DNA from: Ascarosepion bandense
Taxonomy: Eukaryota > Mollusca > Cephalopoda > Sepiida > Sepiidae
Direction: 5' to 3'
Length of the DNA stretch: 64,000 nt
Assembly (NCBI GenBank): GCA_037127315.1
Contig: JBBBDQ010001027.1
Location: forward strand, 2,393,501 to 2,457,500
Within the stretch, counting starts at the first letter, position 1. Each line of letters begins with the position of its first letter. Below are positions 10,505 to 20,577 of the stretch, piece by piece. Below the pieces are notes generated by a model. The model was not told the origin of the DNA. It did no database searches and saw nothing but the letters and a program-made list of their open reading frames with translations. A program made the translations under genes and the position numbers.

Positions 10505-11905
10505 TCTCACCTCACTTCGCCTTTTGATTAAAAAAAAGGTTAATTTCGCCTCAGTCTATTGCTTCCTCCTTTGATTAAAGCAACATTTATGGTCTTAGTC
10601 AATTATTTTATCTTTTGATTAAATGACCATCATTTCGCCTTAGTCTATTTACTTCTCTTTTGCTTAAATAAGCTTAATTTCGCCTTAGTCTATTGTTTTC
10701 TCTTTTGACTAAATATGCTTTATTTCGCCTTAATCTATTGCTTTTTCTTTTGATTAAATAAGCTTCTTTTCGTTTTTGTCTATTACTTTCTGCTTTGATT
10801 AAGGCAACATTTTTTATTTTGTCTACTAGTTTCTCTTTTGATTAAAGCAACATTTCTCCCCTTAGTGCATTAGTTTTTTTAGTTAATAAGTTTCTCTTTT
10901 GATCAAATAAGCCTCATTTCGACTTAGTTTATTGCTTTTATCTTTTTATTAAATAAGTTTCTATTCGCCTTAATCTATTATTTGCAATTTTGATTGAAGC
11001 AACATTTTTCGACTTAGTCTGTTGTTTTCTTTTCTGATTAAAGCAACATTTTTTCTCCTAAGTCAATCGCTTTCTCTTTACATTATATAAGCTCCATTTC
11101 TCCTTAGTCTATTACTTTTTATTTTGATCAAAAAGGATTAGTTTTGTCTTAGTCTATTGCTTCCTCTTTTGATTAAATCAATTTTTTGCTTTAGTTAATA
11201 AGTTTCTCTTTTGATCAAATAAGCTTCATTTCGCCTTAGACTATTGTTTTCACTTTTGGTCAAATAAGCTTCATTTCGCTTTCGTCAATTACTTGCATTT
11301 TAGATTAAAGAAACATTTTTCGCCTTAGTCTATTGACTCCTCTTTTGATTAAAGCAACATTTGCTTCTTAGTCAATTACTTTCGCTTAAAATTAAAAAAA
11401 CTTTATTTCGCCTTGTCTGTTACTTTCTTCTATGATTAAAGCAATAATTTTTTCCCCTTAGTCTATTGCTTTTTCTTTTGAGTAAGGAAACATTTTTCGC
11501 CTTAGTCAATTACTTTCTTTTTTTTTTATTAAATTAGCATTATTTCGCCTTAGTCTATTAATTTCTATTTTGATTAAATTAGCTTATTTTCGCTATAGTC
11601 TTTTGCCTTTTCTTTTGACTAAAGCTGCATTTGTCGCCTTAGTCAAGTACTTCCCTTTTTATTCATTAAGCTTCATTTCGCCTTAGTTATTGCTTTCTTT
11701 TCGATTAAATTAGCTTAATTTCGCCTTGGTCCATCATTTTCTTTTTAGATTAAAGTAACATTTTTCACCTTAGTCAATTATTTTCTTTTTTGATTAAAGT
11801 CATATATTTCGCCTTACTCTATTGATGTCTTTTTTTCTTAAATAATCTTCATTTTGCTTTAGTCTATTGCATTCTCTTTGATTAAATCAGTTTCTTTTAA
11901 AAATG
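10505..11905. repeat. diverged ~47-50 bp AT-rich minisatellite
   Basis: About 28-30 imperfect units of the form CTTAGTCTATTGCTTTCTCT + TTTGATTAA. Units alternate between two second halves, ATAAGCTTCATTTCGC and AGCAACATTTTTCGC, giving a loose higher-order order. Divergence is high, so the array is old compared with the one at 20.6-22.0 kb. Confidence 0.85.
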
Positions 11906-12043
11906 ACGAGACTCAGTGAGATAAACGACAATTTTATGTCGTGTAAGATAATTTTTATTTAATTTTTTTTAGAATTTTCTTAGTAATTTTATGTCTATCA
12001 TTACAGGTTTAGTATAAATTCCGGCTTCAGCTTTTAGGAAAGG

Positions 12044-12354
12044 TATGTGCGTTGTGGTGCAATGGATATCGACTCGGAACCACAAATCAGGGAGCCGAGT
12101 TCGAATTCAAGTTGAATTCCTTGCATTCACTTACACACGAATACCCTTGGGAAAGGTAATGATCCGTCTCTTCCCTCCAGTTATGGGTTAAATAATAGGA
12201 CAGATTGGGTTCTGTAGGCTTGGTTGGCAATCAGTTTACCGCAGAAAGCAATGGAAACCTACTGCGGGATAATTTTCTGCCCAGTCAGTCAGTCATGTCT
12301 CTTTCGAGACAGGATCGCCCAAAGCGTGTATCACGTATGCCACTTAACTGACTG
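12044..12354 (+). mobile_element. SINE-A, full length
   Basis: Complete head-to-tail copy: TGTGGTGCAATGGATATCGA (A-box side), GAGTTCGAATTC (B box), GACAGATTGGGTTCTGTAGG, and the end CTTAACTGACTGAC. It is followed by a short 5S-like piece (CGGTCATATCTCGTTAAAAC) at 12355-12378, then half of hairpin E and a second, partial SINE-A. Confidence 0.9.
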
Positions 12355-12394
12355 ACGGTCATATCTCGTTAAAACACTGACTAAATATAATAGT

Positions 12395-12446
12395 TGAAAA
12401 CATGATTTTCTATTGCTATGAAGTAATGACTGATCCCCCACTAATT
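12395..12446 (+). repeat. hairpin E, right arm only
   Basis: Contains TTTTCTATTGCTATGAAG and CTGATCCCCCACTAATTAC, but the GTGGGGGATC left arm is missing. It sits between a full and a partial SINE-A as in other compounds. Confidence 0.7.
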
Positions 12447-12470
12447 ACTACTTAATAAAACAATACATCT

Positions 12471-12651
12471 CTTCCCCCTCTAGCTATGAGTCAAATAATT
12501 GGACAGATTGGGTTATATAGCCTTGGTTCGCAACCAGTCTACCGCAGAAATGGCAACCTACTGCGGGATAATCTTCTGCTCAGTCAGTCATGTCTCCTTC
12601 GAGATATGATCGCCCAAAGCGTGTATCGCGTGTGGCACTTAAACTGACTGA
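12471..12651 (+). mobile_element. SINE-A, partial (3' ~180 bp)
   Basis: Begins at CCCCTCTAGCTATGAGTC and ends CTTAAACTGACTGAC. It starts at the same internal point as the second SINE-A copies at 17993, 18303, 37205, 54024 and 57641, pointing to a common compound structure rather than random truncation. Confidence 0.85.
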
Positions 12652-12860
12652 CGGTCATATCTCGTTGAAACACCGAAGTTCAGCAACGTCGTGCCCGGTC
12701 TGTACCTACATGGGTGACTTCTTGAGGATACTAAGTGCTGCAACTGGGATGTGCGGGTTTATACAAGCGTATAACGTCTCAGAAATGGAGAACGGATTGT
12801 TCAGTTCTAGTTCCAGTTGGGTTTATACACCATTGCTAATCGTAATAGTAGGAATGCACC
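12652..12860 (+). pseudogene. 5S rRNA-like sequence joined to a degenerate SINE-A head
   Basis: 12652-12745 resembles 5S rRNA with an internal deletion: CGGTCATATCTCGTTGAA, CACCGAAGTTCAGCAACGT, GCCCGGTC, TACATGGGTGACTTCTTG and AGTGCTGCAAC. The SINE-A head follows in decayed form (GGATGTGCGGG, then TTCTAGTTCCAGTTGG). The same order, 5S then SINE-A, is seen better preserved at 37757. Far too diverged to be a working 5S gene. Confidence 0.7.
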
Positions 12861-12984
12861 TCCCACCAGCTGTGGGTTAATTGGCAGGGCTTCTACCATT
12901 AAATCTTTATCTACTTAAAAAAATTCTTAGAATCGAAAAATATTTTCTGGCTTTAAATAACCTTCAAAAGGTTGATAAACCTTA

Positions 12985-13570
12985 AAAATTACACCTAGGT
13001 GTCCTTGACAAAATCCAACGGAGAATCTGTAATGTGATCGATCCCGACTTGGCAGCTCAGATACAATCACTTTCTTACCGGAGCAATGTGGCTTCCCTGT
13101 GTCTCTTCTACAAATAGTTTCACGGTTTCTGCTCCGAAGAACTTAGCTCACTGGTACCCCCTATATATGAATTTACTCGAGCCACAAGATGAGCAAATAG
13201 ATCCCACTCTTTTACTGTGAAACCAATAAAATGTAAACACAAACACTACTTCATCAGCTTCTTTTCTCGCACTTCCCGCCTGTGTAAGTCCCTTCCATTT
13301 ACTTGCTTCCCCGACAACTGCAATCTCCAAGAAGTTAAATGTAAAGTCAATAGTCATCTCCTATCTCACTAACCTGCATCCTCTCTCTCATGCTTCTTTT
13401 CCCGTCCACTCGACTCTTATCAGTATTCTCATCCTTCTCTTATGCACTTCCTGGCACCCACTATAACCTGTCACTGTTTCTCATAACATTCCTCCTATGT
13501 AACCCCCTGCAAAACAGTGGCAGTAAAATGCCTTGCTTGGGGCGATATGATTATGTATAAAAAAAATTTC
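12985..13570 (+). mobile_element. LINE-B C-terminal region and 3' end
   Basis: Encodes the decayed C-terminal part (LDKIQRRICNVIDPDLAAQ-like, NVASLCLFYK-like, SFFSRTSRLW-like, CFPDNCNLQ-like) and ends with AACCCCCTGCAAAACAGTGG, GCCTTGCTTGGGGCGATATG and an A run. It is the first unit of a triplicated LINE-B tail / hairpin E array that runs to 14400. Confidence 0.8.
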
Positions 13571-13695
13571 TATACCTTTATATTTCAGAGAATGTAAATA
13601 AATCTAAAAGACATGCATGTGTAACTAATCAGTATTCATCGACTGATTGATTCATTTTCTACGGCTTATCAACAGACAAGAAATTATTATATAAA

Positions 13696-13755
13696 TATAA
13701 AGTGGGGGATCAATTTTATATTATAATAAGTATATAAATTGATCCCTCACTTTAT
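13696..13755 (+). repeat. hairpin E (H1)
   Basis: TATAAAGTGGGGGATCAATT pairs with AAATTGATCCCTCACTTTAT; AT-rich loop. Near-perfect snap-back of ~60 bp. Confidence 0.9.
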
Positions 13756-13990
13756 GGCTACTGTCATCCTTCTCTTTACCCACTTTCTGACACCCCTATA
13801 ATCTGTCACTCTTTCTCATAACTTTCCTCCTATATAACCCCCTGCGAAACATTATAAAAAAAAGTTCTATACATTTATATTCCAGAGAATGAAAATAAAT
13901 CTAAAAGACATGCATGTGTAGCTAATCAGTATTTTATTGATTGATTGCTTCCTTTTTTAGGGCTTATCAACAAACAAGAACTTTTGTGGA

Positions 13991-14050
13991 TAAAAAGTGG
14001 GGGATCAATTCTGTATTAAAATCAATATATAAAGTGATCCCTCATTTTAT
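13991..14050 (+). repeat. hairpin E (H2)
   Basis: Arms TAAAAAGTGGGGGATCAATT and AAAGTGATCCCTCATTTTAT. Confidence 0.88.
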
Positions 14051-14190
14051 GGCCCTGATTGTTTCTATACATTTATATTCCAGAGAATGCAAATAAATCT
14101 AAAAGACATGCATGTGTAGCTAATCAGTATTCATTGACTGATTGATTCATTTTCTACGGCTTATCAACAGACAAGAAATTATTATATAAA

Positions 14191-14250
14191 TATAAAATGG
14201 GTGATCAATTTTATATAACAATCAATATATAAATTGTTCCCTTACTTTAT
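14191..14250 (+). repeat. hairpin E (H3)
   Basis: Arms TATAAAATGGGTGATCAATT and AAATTGTTCCCTTACTTTAT; slightly decayed. Confidence 0.85.
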
Positions 14251-14400
14251 GGCTACAGTGATAAAGTTCTCTTATCTACTTTCTGACACCCGCTATAACC
14301 TGTCACTGTTTCTCCTAATTTTTCTCTTATGTAATCCCCCGCAAAACAGTGGCAGTAAAATGCCTTGTTTGGGGCGATATGATTACATAAAAAAAATAAA

Positions 14401-14719
14401 ATAAAGTAAAAAAATTCAAAATCACTCAGTCTTTAATTTGTTTTGGGTTATTTAAATCTTTTATTATTTTAAAAGTTGAAAAAAATATTTTAAATTGTAG
14501 CTTTGATAGCTCGTTAGTATAAAGCTTTATTAATTTTATTTATACAATTCTCCTATTTTATTTTATTATGAATATTGATATCAGTTTTGCATTAAATATG
14601 AAATAATTAGGGAAGATTTTATTAAAGCAGTTTGCTCAATTAGGCATGAATTAATGGAGGAGATAAAACTATTTTAAATGTATTCGTCATCACCTTGTAA
14701 ACTAGTATAGAGTACATTT
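14401..14719. other. unassigned AT-rich sequence
   Basis: No repeat or coding frame recognised. Confidence 0.4.
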
Positions 14720-15735
14720 CCTGTCTTCTGACAACATGGATCAGGCTAGTCTCCAAGACAGCAATGCACTGCGCCTCTTCGGCCTCACTTTCTCAACCGA
14801 CCTCAAGTAGAACAATTACATTGAATGAATAGGTACATCTACTGCTAGGAAGGTTGGGTCATTATGTCGGACCAGGAAGTTTTTTTTTCTCGTCAGAATA
14901 CATGTTGCACATATACAAATCTACCATTCGTCTGAGCATTGACTACTGTCGCTATATCTGGTTAGGTGCTGTATTTACTAGCCTTCCCACGCAAGGCCAG
15001 ATGTGACACATGGTCACTTTATAGTCGGTATTCCCGGCCATATAGCCGGGCCAAAAAATCTCTGTCTATTTTTCCCCTGTCGTGGATCTTCCCTTCGGCG
15101 GAACCACAACTGGGTTTGTGCTCTCTGCTCGGAAGCAGAGAGCGCCCTCCACCCGAAGGCAGAGCGCTGACAGTGTCATAGCGTCGTCAGGCGAGTGCCT
15201 CTAACGTATCTGGTTAGGTGCTCCTGCTACTCATGTTCGGGATCTTGACAAAATCTAAAGAAGGATTTGCAATGTAATAGATCTCGATTTGGCAGCTCGG
15301 CTTTTATCACTGTCCCACTGACGAGTTTTGGCTTCTCTCTGTGTTTTACCAAATATTTTAACGGCTTCTGCTCTGATGAGACTATTTCCTTGGTGCCCCC
15401 CTCCACAGGAATTTATTCTAACTACTTAATAGACAACTATGATCAATACTTTTACAATCAAAACGGTTAAATATAACCTCCACTTCTACTTCAACAGTTT
15501 CTTTTCTCGCATTTCCCTCTGATGGAACTCCATTCCGATTACTTGATTCTCTGACAGCTGAAGTTTCCAAGAGTTTGTTTGAAACATCAATTGCCTTGTT
15601 TCTCATCTTACTTTTATCATTTCTGCGATAACCACTGTACCGTGTACTTCTTCCTTTTCACTCTACCCTTACATAACCCCTGCACACCAGTGGCAGTAAT
15701 GCTTTGCTTGGGGTGTAACGACTATAAATAAATAA
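14720..15735 (+). mobile_element. LINE-B RT C-terminus, interrupted by element D
   Basis: Decayed frame matching LQDSNALRLFGLTFSTDLK, then GSLCRTRK and HIYKSTIRL, resuming after the insertion at LDKI and continuing to the LINE-B tail (GCAGTAATGCTTTGCTTGGG). Several stops are present. A 236-bp element with a 16-bp target duplication splits it at 14971-15206. Confidence 0.8.
14971..15206 (+). mobile_element. element D: short GC-rich retroposon-like insertion
   Basis: Flanked by a 16-bp direct repeat TATCTGGTTAGGTGCT (14955-14970 and 15207-15222), a clean target-site duplication in LINE-B. The body is GC-rich against its surroundings, with self-complementary stretches (CCCGGCCATATAGCCGGG; GCTCTCTGCT...AGCAGAGAGC). 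A related sequence lies at 50744-50972 on the minus strand (shared CTTCGGCGGA, GCTGACAGTGTCA, GGGCCATATA). No coding frame; source RNA not recognised. Confidence 0.8.
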
Positions 15736-15837
15736 ATACCGACGGCTACAAATTCTAATTAATCTTAAATGAAATCCGATAATTATTCCGGGTCTTTTTT
15801 GTTAAAATACTAAGCTGCTGTTTGTCAATCATCACAG

Positions 15838-16645
15838 GCAACCTCTCCTGCCTCCCATAAGCATGGACCAAGCGATTCTCCCTGAGAGCAATACACTGCG
15901 TCTCCTCGGCCTTACCCTCTCTTCTGATCTCAAGTGGAACCACTACATTGAGTCAGTAGCTAAATCCACTGCTAGTAAGGTTGGGTCACTATGTCGGGCC
16001 AGGATGTTTTTCTCGCCTGAAACCACCCTGCATATATACAAATCAACCATTTGTCCGTGCATGGAGTACTGATGCCATATATGGTCAGTGCTCCCGCTGT
16101 TCATCTCAGTGTTCTTGACAGGCTCCAAAGGAGAATCAGTAATGTGATAGGTACCGACTTAGCGGCTTTTCCACCGACGGGATGTGGCTTCCCTTTGTCT
16201 ATTCTATAAATACTTTCATGGCTTCTGCTCCAACGAATTTAAGTCACTGGTGCCTCTGCAACGGGTGTTTACTCGTGCAACCAGATTGGCAACTGGGTCC
16301 CACCCATTCACAGTTAGATCAACCAAATGCAGACGACAATTCTACTCCTTCAGCTTCTTCTCTCGCACTTCCCACCTGTGGAACTTGCTTCCATATTCTT
16401 GCTTTCCTGACGGCTACAACCTTCCAGGTATTCATCTCTTAACCACTTGACCCTAGTTCTCTCACTACCCTGTATATCCTTTCCTTTCTCGCTTCACCTC
16501 TGCAACTGTCATCACACCTGTATTCCCTCTCTTCTCTTGCTCCTCTCGAAATGGTTTGTCCTTCTCTTCACTCTAGTGCTTTTACTCTTATGTCGTCCCC
16601 TGCACATCAGTGGCGTTACCGCCTTGCTCGGGGTGATATGATTAA
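15838..16645 (+). mobile_element. LINE-B RT C-terminus and 3' end
   Basis: Encodes MDQAILPESNTLRLLGLTLS, then SDLKWNHYIESVAKSTASK, VGSLCRARMFFSPETTLHI and IYKSTICPCMEY, then with frameshifts the LCLFYKYFHGF and RTSHLWNLLPYSCFPDGYN segments, ending CATCAGTGGCGTTACC, GCTCGGGGTGATATG and a poly-A-like tail. This is the region after the RT catalytic core of CR1/Jockey-group LINEs. Confidence 0.85.
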
Positions 16646-16655
16646 AAACAAATGA

Positions 16656-17159
16656 AAGTTATTCGATTATTTATATTAAGAAGATTTCTGAGAGGCCCAT
16701 TGTTTTATGTCATTATCGGTTTCACATGATATAACTCGAAAGACGATGTATTGTTTCTGTTTCATAAGTAAATTATACCGTATGTTTGACTTTGATTAGT
16801 TTATCTACAGGATCAGATAATTTTGTTGTTTACAGGGATATATTAGTAAACCTTCATCGCTATAACTGAAATATGTTGCATGTTTAGGTGAAATATATTA
16901 GAATGAATATGATTAAAGAATTTCAACAAACAAGATCAAAAAACAGACAAGCTATTATTTCGCTTTAAATGAGGAAAACTATTATGTAGTTTATTTTTTC
17001 ACTTCGCTCATTCAAATTGTTAAACATTCTCCTGATGTACACAAAGTTATGAATCAAATTAGCAAATAGAAAAAATTGGTATATAAAGTAATATATATAT
17101 ATGTAACACATCACTCAATAATTCCAGATAATTCCAGGCGCTATTAATAAAAATTCATA
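16656..17159. other. unassigned AT-rich sequence
   Basis: No coding frame or repeat family recognised. Confidence 0.4.
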
Positions 17160-17219
17160 TGATTTTTATGAAGTACTAACCTTCAAATGGTATGTGACAA
17201 AATTTGGGCCTAATCGGAT

Positions 17220-17890
17220 TATTAGTTTATAAATTACAGTTAAATGAATCTTCTGTTGCAGTTTTTCGAAACAATGAAAAAATCTGAGTTGATAAAGCAT
17301 TGCTTTCTGATGAGATAAAATACTGTTCAAGCAAAGCAATGGCTTGATAAGTGTTATTCGGACAAATGATGCTGAACGCTCAGGTTGCCTAAAATCGGCA
17401 TTTGTCCCGGAAAACACAAAAACAACGCACTAACTAGTAGTGGCCGATCGTAAATTGAAGTTTCGTGAGATAGCAGCGGAGTTGAACACATCAGAAGGCA
17501 GGATATTCACCATTTTGCATGAAAAATTTTCAATGAGAAAGCTGTGATCACAGCGGGTGCCGCGTTTGGTTACAGCCAATAAAAAACAACAACGCGTCGA
17601 AGATTCAGAGCGTTGCTTGCAACTCTTTCAACGCAACAAGAAAGCGGTTTTGCTTAAATATGCCACAATGGATGATAACATGAAACCACCACTTCACTCC
17701 GCAGTTATCAACAGGGAAGATTTCGGCCTACGTAATTTGAGATGCGCAAGGTATTTTGTTGATCGATTTCCTTGAGAAAAGGAAGGGCCATCAATAACGA
17801 ATATTATACAGCATTATTGGTGTGTTTGGAGGATGAAATTGTCGAAAAATGACCACAAATGGAGTAGAAAAAGTGATCTTCACCAAGATT
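17220..17890 (+). pseudogene. mariner transposase remnant (N-terminal half)
   Basis: Fragments in shifting frames match the N-terminal DNA-binding half of a mariner transposase: NTVQAKQWLDKCYSD, LKFREIAAELNTSEGRIFTI with LHEKFSMRKL (second helix-turn-helix), VPRLVTANKKQQRVEDSERC and LQLFQRNKKAVLLKYATMDD (the first catalytic Asp region). A faint YYTALLVCLEDEIVEK piece follows near 17800. There are stops and frameshifts throughout and most of the catalytic half is missing. Inactive. Confidence 0.8.
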
Positions 17891-17910
17891 ATTTAGGCTT
17901 CTACTGGGCA

Positions 17911-17964
17911 TGAAGTGGGGGATCAGTTTTATATTGCTATGAAGTAATAAACTGATCCCCCTCG
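17911..17964 (+). repeat. hairpin E (H4)
   Basis: Arms GAAGTGGGGGATCAGTTT and AAACTGATCCCCCTC. A partial SINE-A follows, but no 5' SINE-A precedes it. Confidence 0.88.
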
Positions 17965-17992
17965 AATTACTACTTAATAATATAATACATCT

Positions 17993-18180
17993 CTTCCCTC
18001 TCTAGTGATGAATCAAATAATAGGACAGATTGGGATCTATAGCCTTGGCTGGCAACCAGTCTATCGCAGAAAGCAATGGCAACCTACTGAGGGATAATCT
18101 TCTGCCCAGTCAGTCATGTATCTTTCGAGACATGAACGCCCAAAGCATGTATCACGTATGGCACTTAACTGACTGACTGA
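17993..18180 (+). mobile_element. SINE-A, partial (3' ~180 bp), first of two in tandem
   Basis: Begins CTTCCCTCTCTAGTGATGAA and ends CTTAACTGACTGACTGA, then ATAATAGTTGG and a linker to hairpin H5. Confidence 0.88.
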
Positions 18181-18219
18181 ATATAATAGTTGGAATCATG
18201 ATTAAGTCTTATACTGGTC

Positions 18220-18275
18220 ATAAAGTGGGGGATCGGTTTTCTATTGGTTATGAAGTAATAAACTGATCTCCCAAT
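18220..18275 (+). repeat. hairpin E (H5)
   Basis: Arms CATAAAGTGGGGGATCGGTT and AATAAACTGATCTCCC. Confidence 0.88.
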
Positions 18276-18302
18276 AATTACTACATAATAATATAATACA
18301 TC

Positions 18303-18496
18303 TCTTCTCCCTCTAGCTATGAGCCAAATAACAGGACAGATTGGGTTCTATAGACTTGGCTGGCAACAAGTCTACCGCAGAAAGCAATGGCAAATTACTG
18401 CGGGATAATCTTCTGCCCAGTCAGTCATGTCTCTTTCAAGACATGATCACCCAAAGCGTGTATCATGTAGGGAACTGAACTGAACTGACTGACTGA
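18303..18496 (+). mobile_element. SINE-A, partial, second of two in tandem
   Basis: Same internal start point (CTTCTCCCTCTAGCTATGAG) and same end as the copy at 17993; unit spacing about 310 bp, with hairpin E in each spacer. Confidence 0.88.
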
Positions 18497-18589
18497 AATG
18501 AAGCATAATGTTTTGCAGGTCCTAAATGTGACATAATATTTTGCATGCCTTAAATGATGCAGAATGAAAAACAAACTATGAATTTAGGA

Positions 18590-18895
18590 AAGTGCACGGA
18601 CTTCCCATGTGTTTGTGGTCGGAAATTCAGGTCCCAAAAGGAACAAAGATTTACCTTACAAAAATGGCTTGTGCTTCTCTGAAAACGGTTCAGGAGCAGT
18701 CCTCTGCCAACGCAGATAAGACGTCGGAAAACCAATGCCAGGATGCATACCACTGGGCTGAGGATATCCAAGCTGTTGAATTAAAGGATGGGACGCAACC
18801 CAAACTACCAAGAATCAAATTTCCTCTCGCATCGGGATCGGAAGCGTGGTGTATGCTAGACAACATCATTAGCAAAACATTACGTAAAGAGTGAA
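18590..18895 (+). pseudogene. degraded N-terminal ORF of an R2/NeSL-like LINE (tentative)
   Basis: Frames here show FPCVCGRKFRSQK followed, one frame over, by TKIYLTKMACASL, resembling a split CCHC-type zinc finger as found near the N terminus of R2-group retrotransposon proteins. Downstream, LPRIKFPLASGSEAW resembles the conserved block between zinc finger and RT in those elements. A frameshift divides the finger and no RT follows. Family assignment is from pattern memory only. Confidence 0.45.
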
Positions 18896-19004
18896 TGAGG
18901 TTCACGCTGCATTCTCAGAACGCAAGGTTTGCCGTTTTTCGAAATTTTTCGTAAATCTCATTTCGCTGTAAGATATCTGAGTTTGTACACACTTGTATAT
19001 CGTT

Positions 19005-19092
19005 ATAATGGGGCCTCACATTAGTGAGGTGGGGCCGGTGTGCAAGTGAACCCGTTGAGAGGAAGGCCCCGAAACGGTGCACATTCTCTCCT
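19005..19092 (+). other. GC-rich self-complementary segment
   Basis: In an AT-rich setting: CCTCAC-ATTA-GTGAGG hairpin; GGGGCCT (from 19011) can pair with AGGCCCC (near 19070); CCGTT with AACGG. The pairings overlap in a nested or pseudoknot-like way. No ribozyme class fits well. Confidence 0.4.
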
Positions 19093-19478
19093 GATGACCC
19101 AAGTTTAAAAATAAATTCGAGAGGAACACAATAAATTAAATGAAATCATATGCCGTAGTGAAGCTCGGTGGAAATGTTATTGGCATAAGGAGCATTACAA
19201 TAACCTTTTCAGTAATTTGCTTCTTCACGTCCTGACTGATAGATTAACGCTTTTCGTGACTTAATGACACATGATGCTTTTCAGGCCCTAAATGACAGAT
19301 AAAGTTTTAAATATCTTAAATGACAAGTAATGATGTGCAGCTTTAAATGACACATAAACGGGTTTCTAAACCATTTATCGCATAACTAAACGACTATTGA
19401 CCGACAAATTTTCCGAAGGATGTTTTTGTTCATCCAGGGCTGCTTTTCAGATATTTACGTGCGTTGGCGGAAATTGCA

Positions 19479-19555
19479 CTTAAGCATGTGATGCTACCAA
19501 TGTTGCATTAACTCTGCTACACTTAATACAACATTGGTAGCATCACATGCTTAAG
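19479..19555. repeat. perfect 27-bp inverted repeat
   Basis: 19479-19505 (CTTAAGCATGTGATGCTACC plus 7 more bases) is exactly complementary to 19529-19555, with a 23-bp loop. No target duplication or transposase seen. Confidence 0.9.
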
Positions 19556-19659
19556 ATTTGTTGTAAAATAAGAGCACCAGTCGCCTTAAGTTATGGCAAC
19601 ACACAAGGGGTGATCACATTATTTTAGATACTTTATGATTTAAGAAATTAGTTTAAAAA

Positions 19660-19915
19660 TGTAAGTATACCTGTTAAAAACAAGCAAAGTATACCTGTCA
19701 AAAAAAAAAAAGCAAAGTTTACCTGTAAAAACAAGCAAAGTGTAACTGTGAAAACAAGCAAAGTGTACCTGTGTTAAACAAACAAAAGCAAGCCTGTGAA
19801 AAAAAACAAGCAAAGTATACCTGTGGAAAAAAAAAACAAGCAAAATATACCTGTGAAAAACAAACAAAGTATGCCTGCGAAAAACAAGCAAACTATACCT
19901 GTGAAAAACTAATCG
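19660..19915. repeat. ~24-28 bp minisatellite
   Basis: Nine or ten units of AAGCAAAGTATACCTGTGAA with a variable A run (5-11). The minus-strand frame it opens is not a gene. Confidence 0.9.
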
Positions 19916-19924
19916 ATAGCAAAA

Positions 19925-20060
19925 CAGCATAGAATAAATTAAAAGGTCCCAAACTTAATAAAACAAATTTTTTCCTTCAAAATGTTTATATCATTATTAA
20001 GAGGAAAGATCAACGTAATTTTAAATTATTTTTTTAAAATTTTTTAATCCCTTCTAACAT
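19925..20060 (+). repeat. dispersed repeat shared with 49545-49690
   Basis: Shares CAAACTTAATAAAAC, ATCAAAATGTTTAT-like and ATTATTAAGAGGAAAGATCAA blocks in the same order with 49545-49690. Class unknown. Confidence 0.65.
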
Positions 20061-20199
20061 TTTCGCCATCAGAGAAGCAATTGAACGGAAGGAAGTGCCA
20101 GAAAAGAAACTATTAAAGTAGACGAAGTGCTTTTATATGACCCTTTTATCTGTAAAACGTACTTGATTTACTAAGAAACTTTTCAGTATTTACATTATT

Positions 20200-20300
20200 C
20201 GGACTATTGTTCTCATCTTTGTTGCTATTTGTACGACGTTTCGGCCTTTGTACGCTAGTGAATTCTTCAGGTCCTAGGAATTTCGAACCGAAAACTTTAG
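20200..20300 (-). mobile_element. PLE terminal-type fragment (tentative)
   Basis: The minus strand carries CCTGAAGAATTCACTAGCG then GGCCGAAACGTCGTAC, the 'CTGAAGA...CGAAACG' phrase that recurs near the ends of Penelope-like copies in this window. Confidence 0.4.
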
Positions 20301-20577
20301 TACAATCACTGGGGTATATGAACTCCATATATGAACTTGCATAAAGCGATCTCTGAAAGTCATGAGTTATCTCCCTCTCACCTTGTAAGTTACTTGTTCA
20401 CCACTGCTGTAGCCTGGTATTGAACTCACAACTCTTTGGGATCTAGTTACAAGAATTAACCAAAATGTGTTTCATGAGTCCTTAAGGACAAGAACAACTG
20501 AATTTTTGGGACGTATAGCCCTAATGTATAGTAACCATTTTTTATAAGAGTTTATATTGCAATGTTTTTTTATGTTA

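Larger units (their letters stand above)
13560..14400 (+). repeat. compound array: LINE-B tails with three hairpin-E units
   Basis: Three ~190-bp units (13565-13755, 13865-14050, 14068-14250) share TTATATTCCAGAGAATG, AAATAAATCTAAAAGACATG, CATGTGTAGCTAATCAGTA and TTATCAACAGACAAGAA and end in hairpin E. Partial LINE-B tails (~130 bp: CTTTACCCACTTTCTGACAC ... AACCCCCTGCGAAAC) follow at 13756-13862 and 14251-14395. The reverse orientation of the same architecture is at 38903-39240. Confidence 0.85.

Noticed and set aside
12590..12880. 96-codon open frame
   Set aside because: Runs across SINE-A, the 5S-like unit and a decayed SINE head; no protein motif.
19055..19125. CGAAAC...CTGATGA as a circularly permuted hammerhead
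   Set aside because: The bases that should form stem II do not pair.
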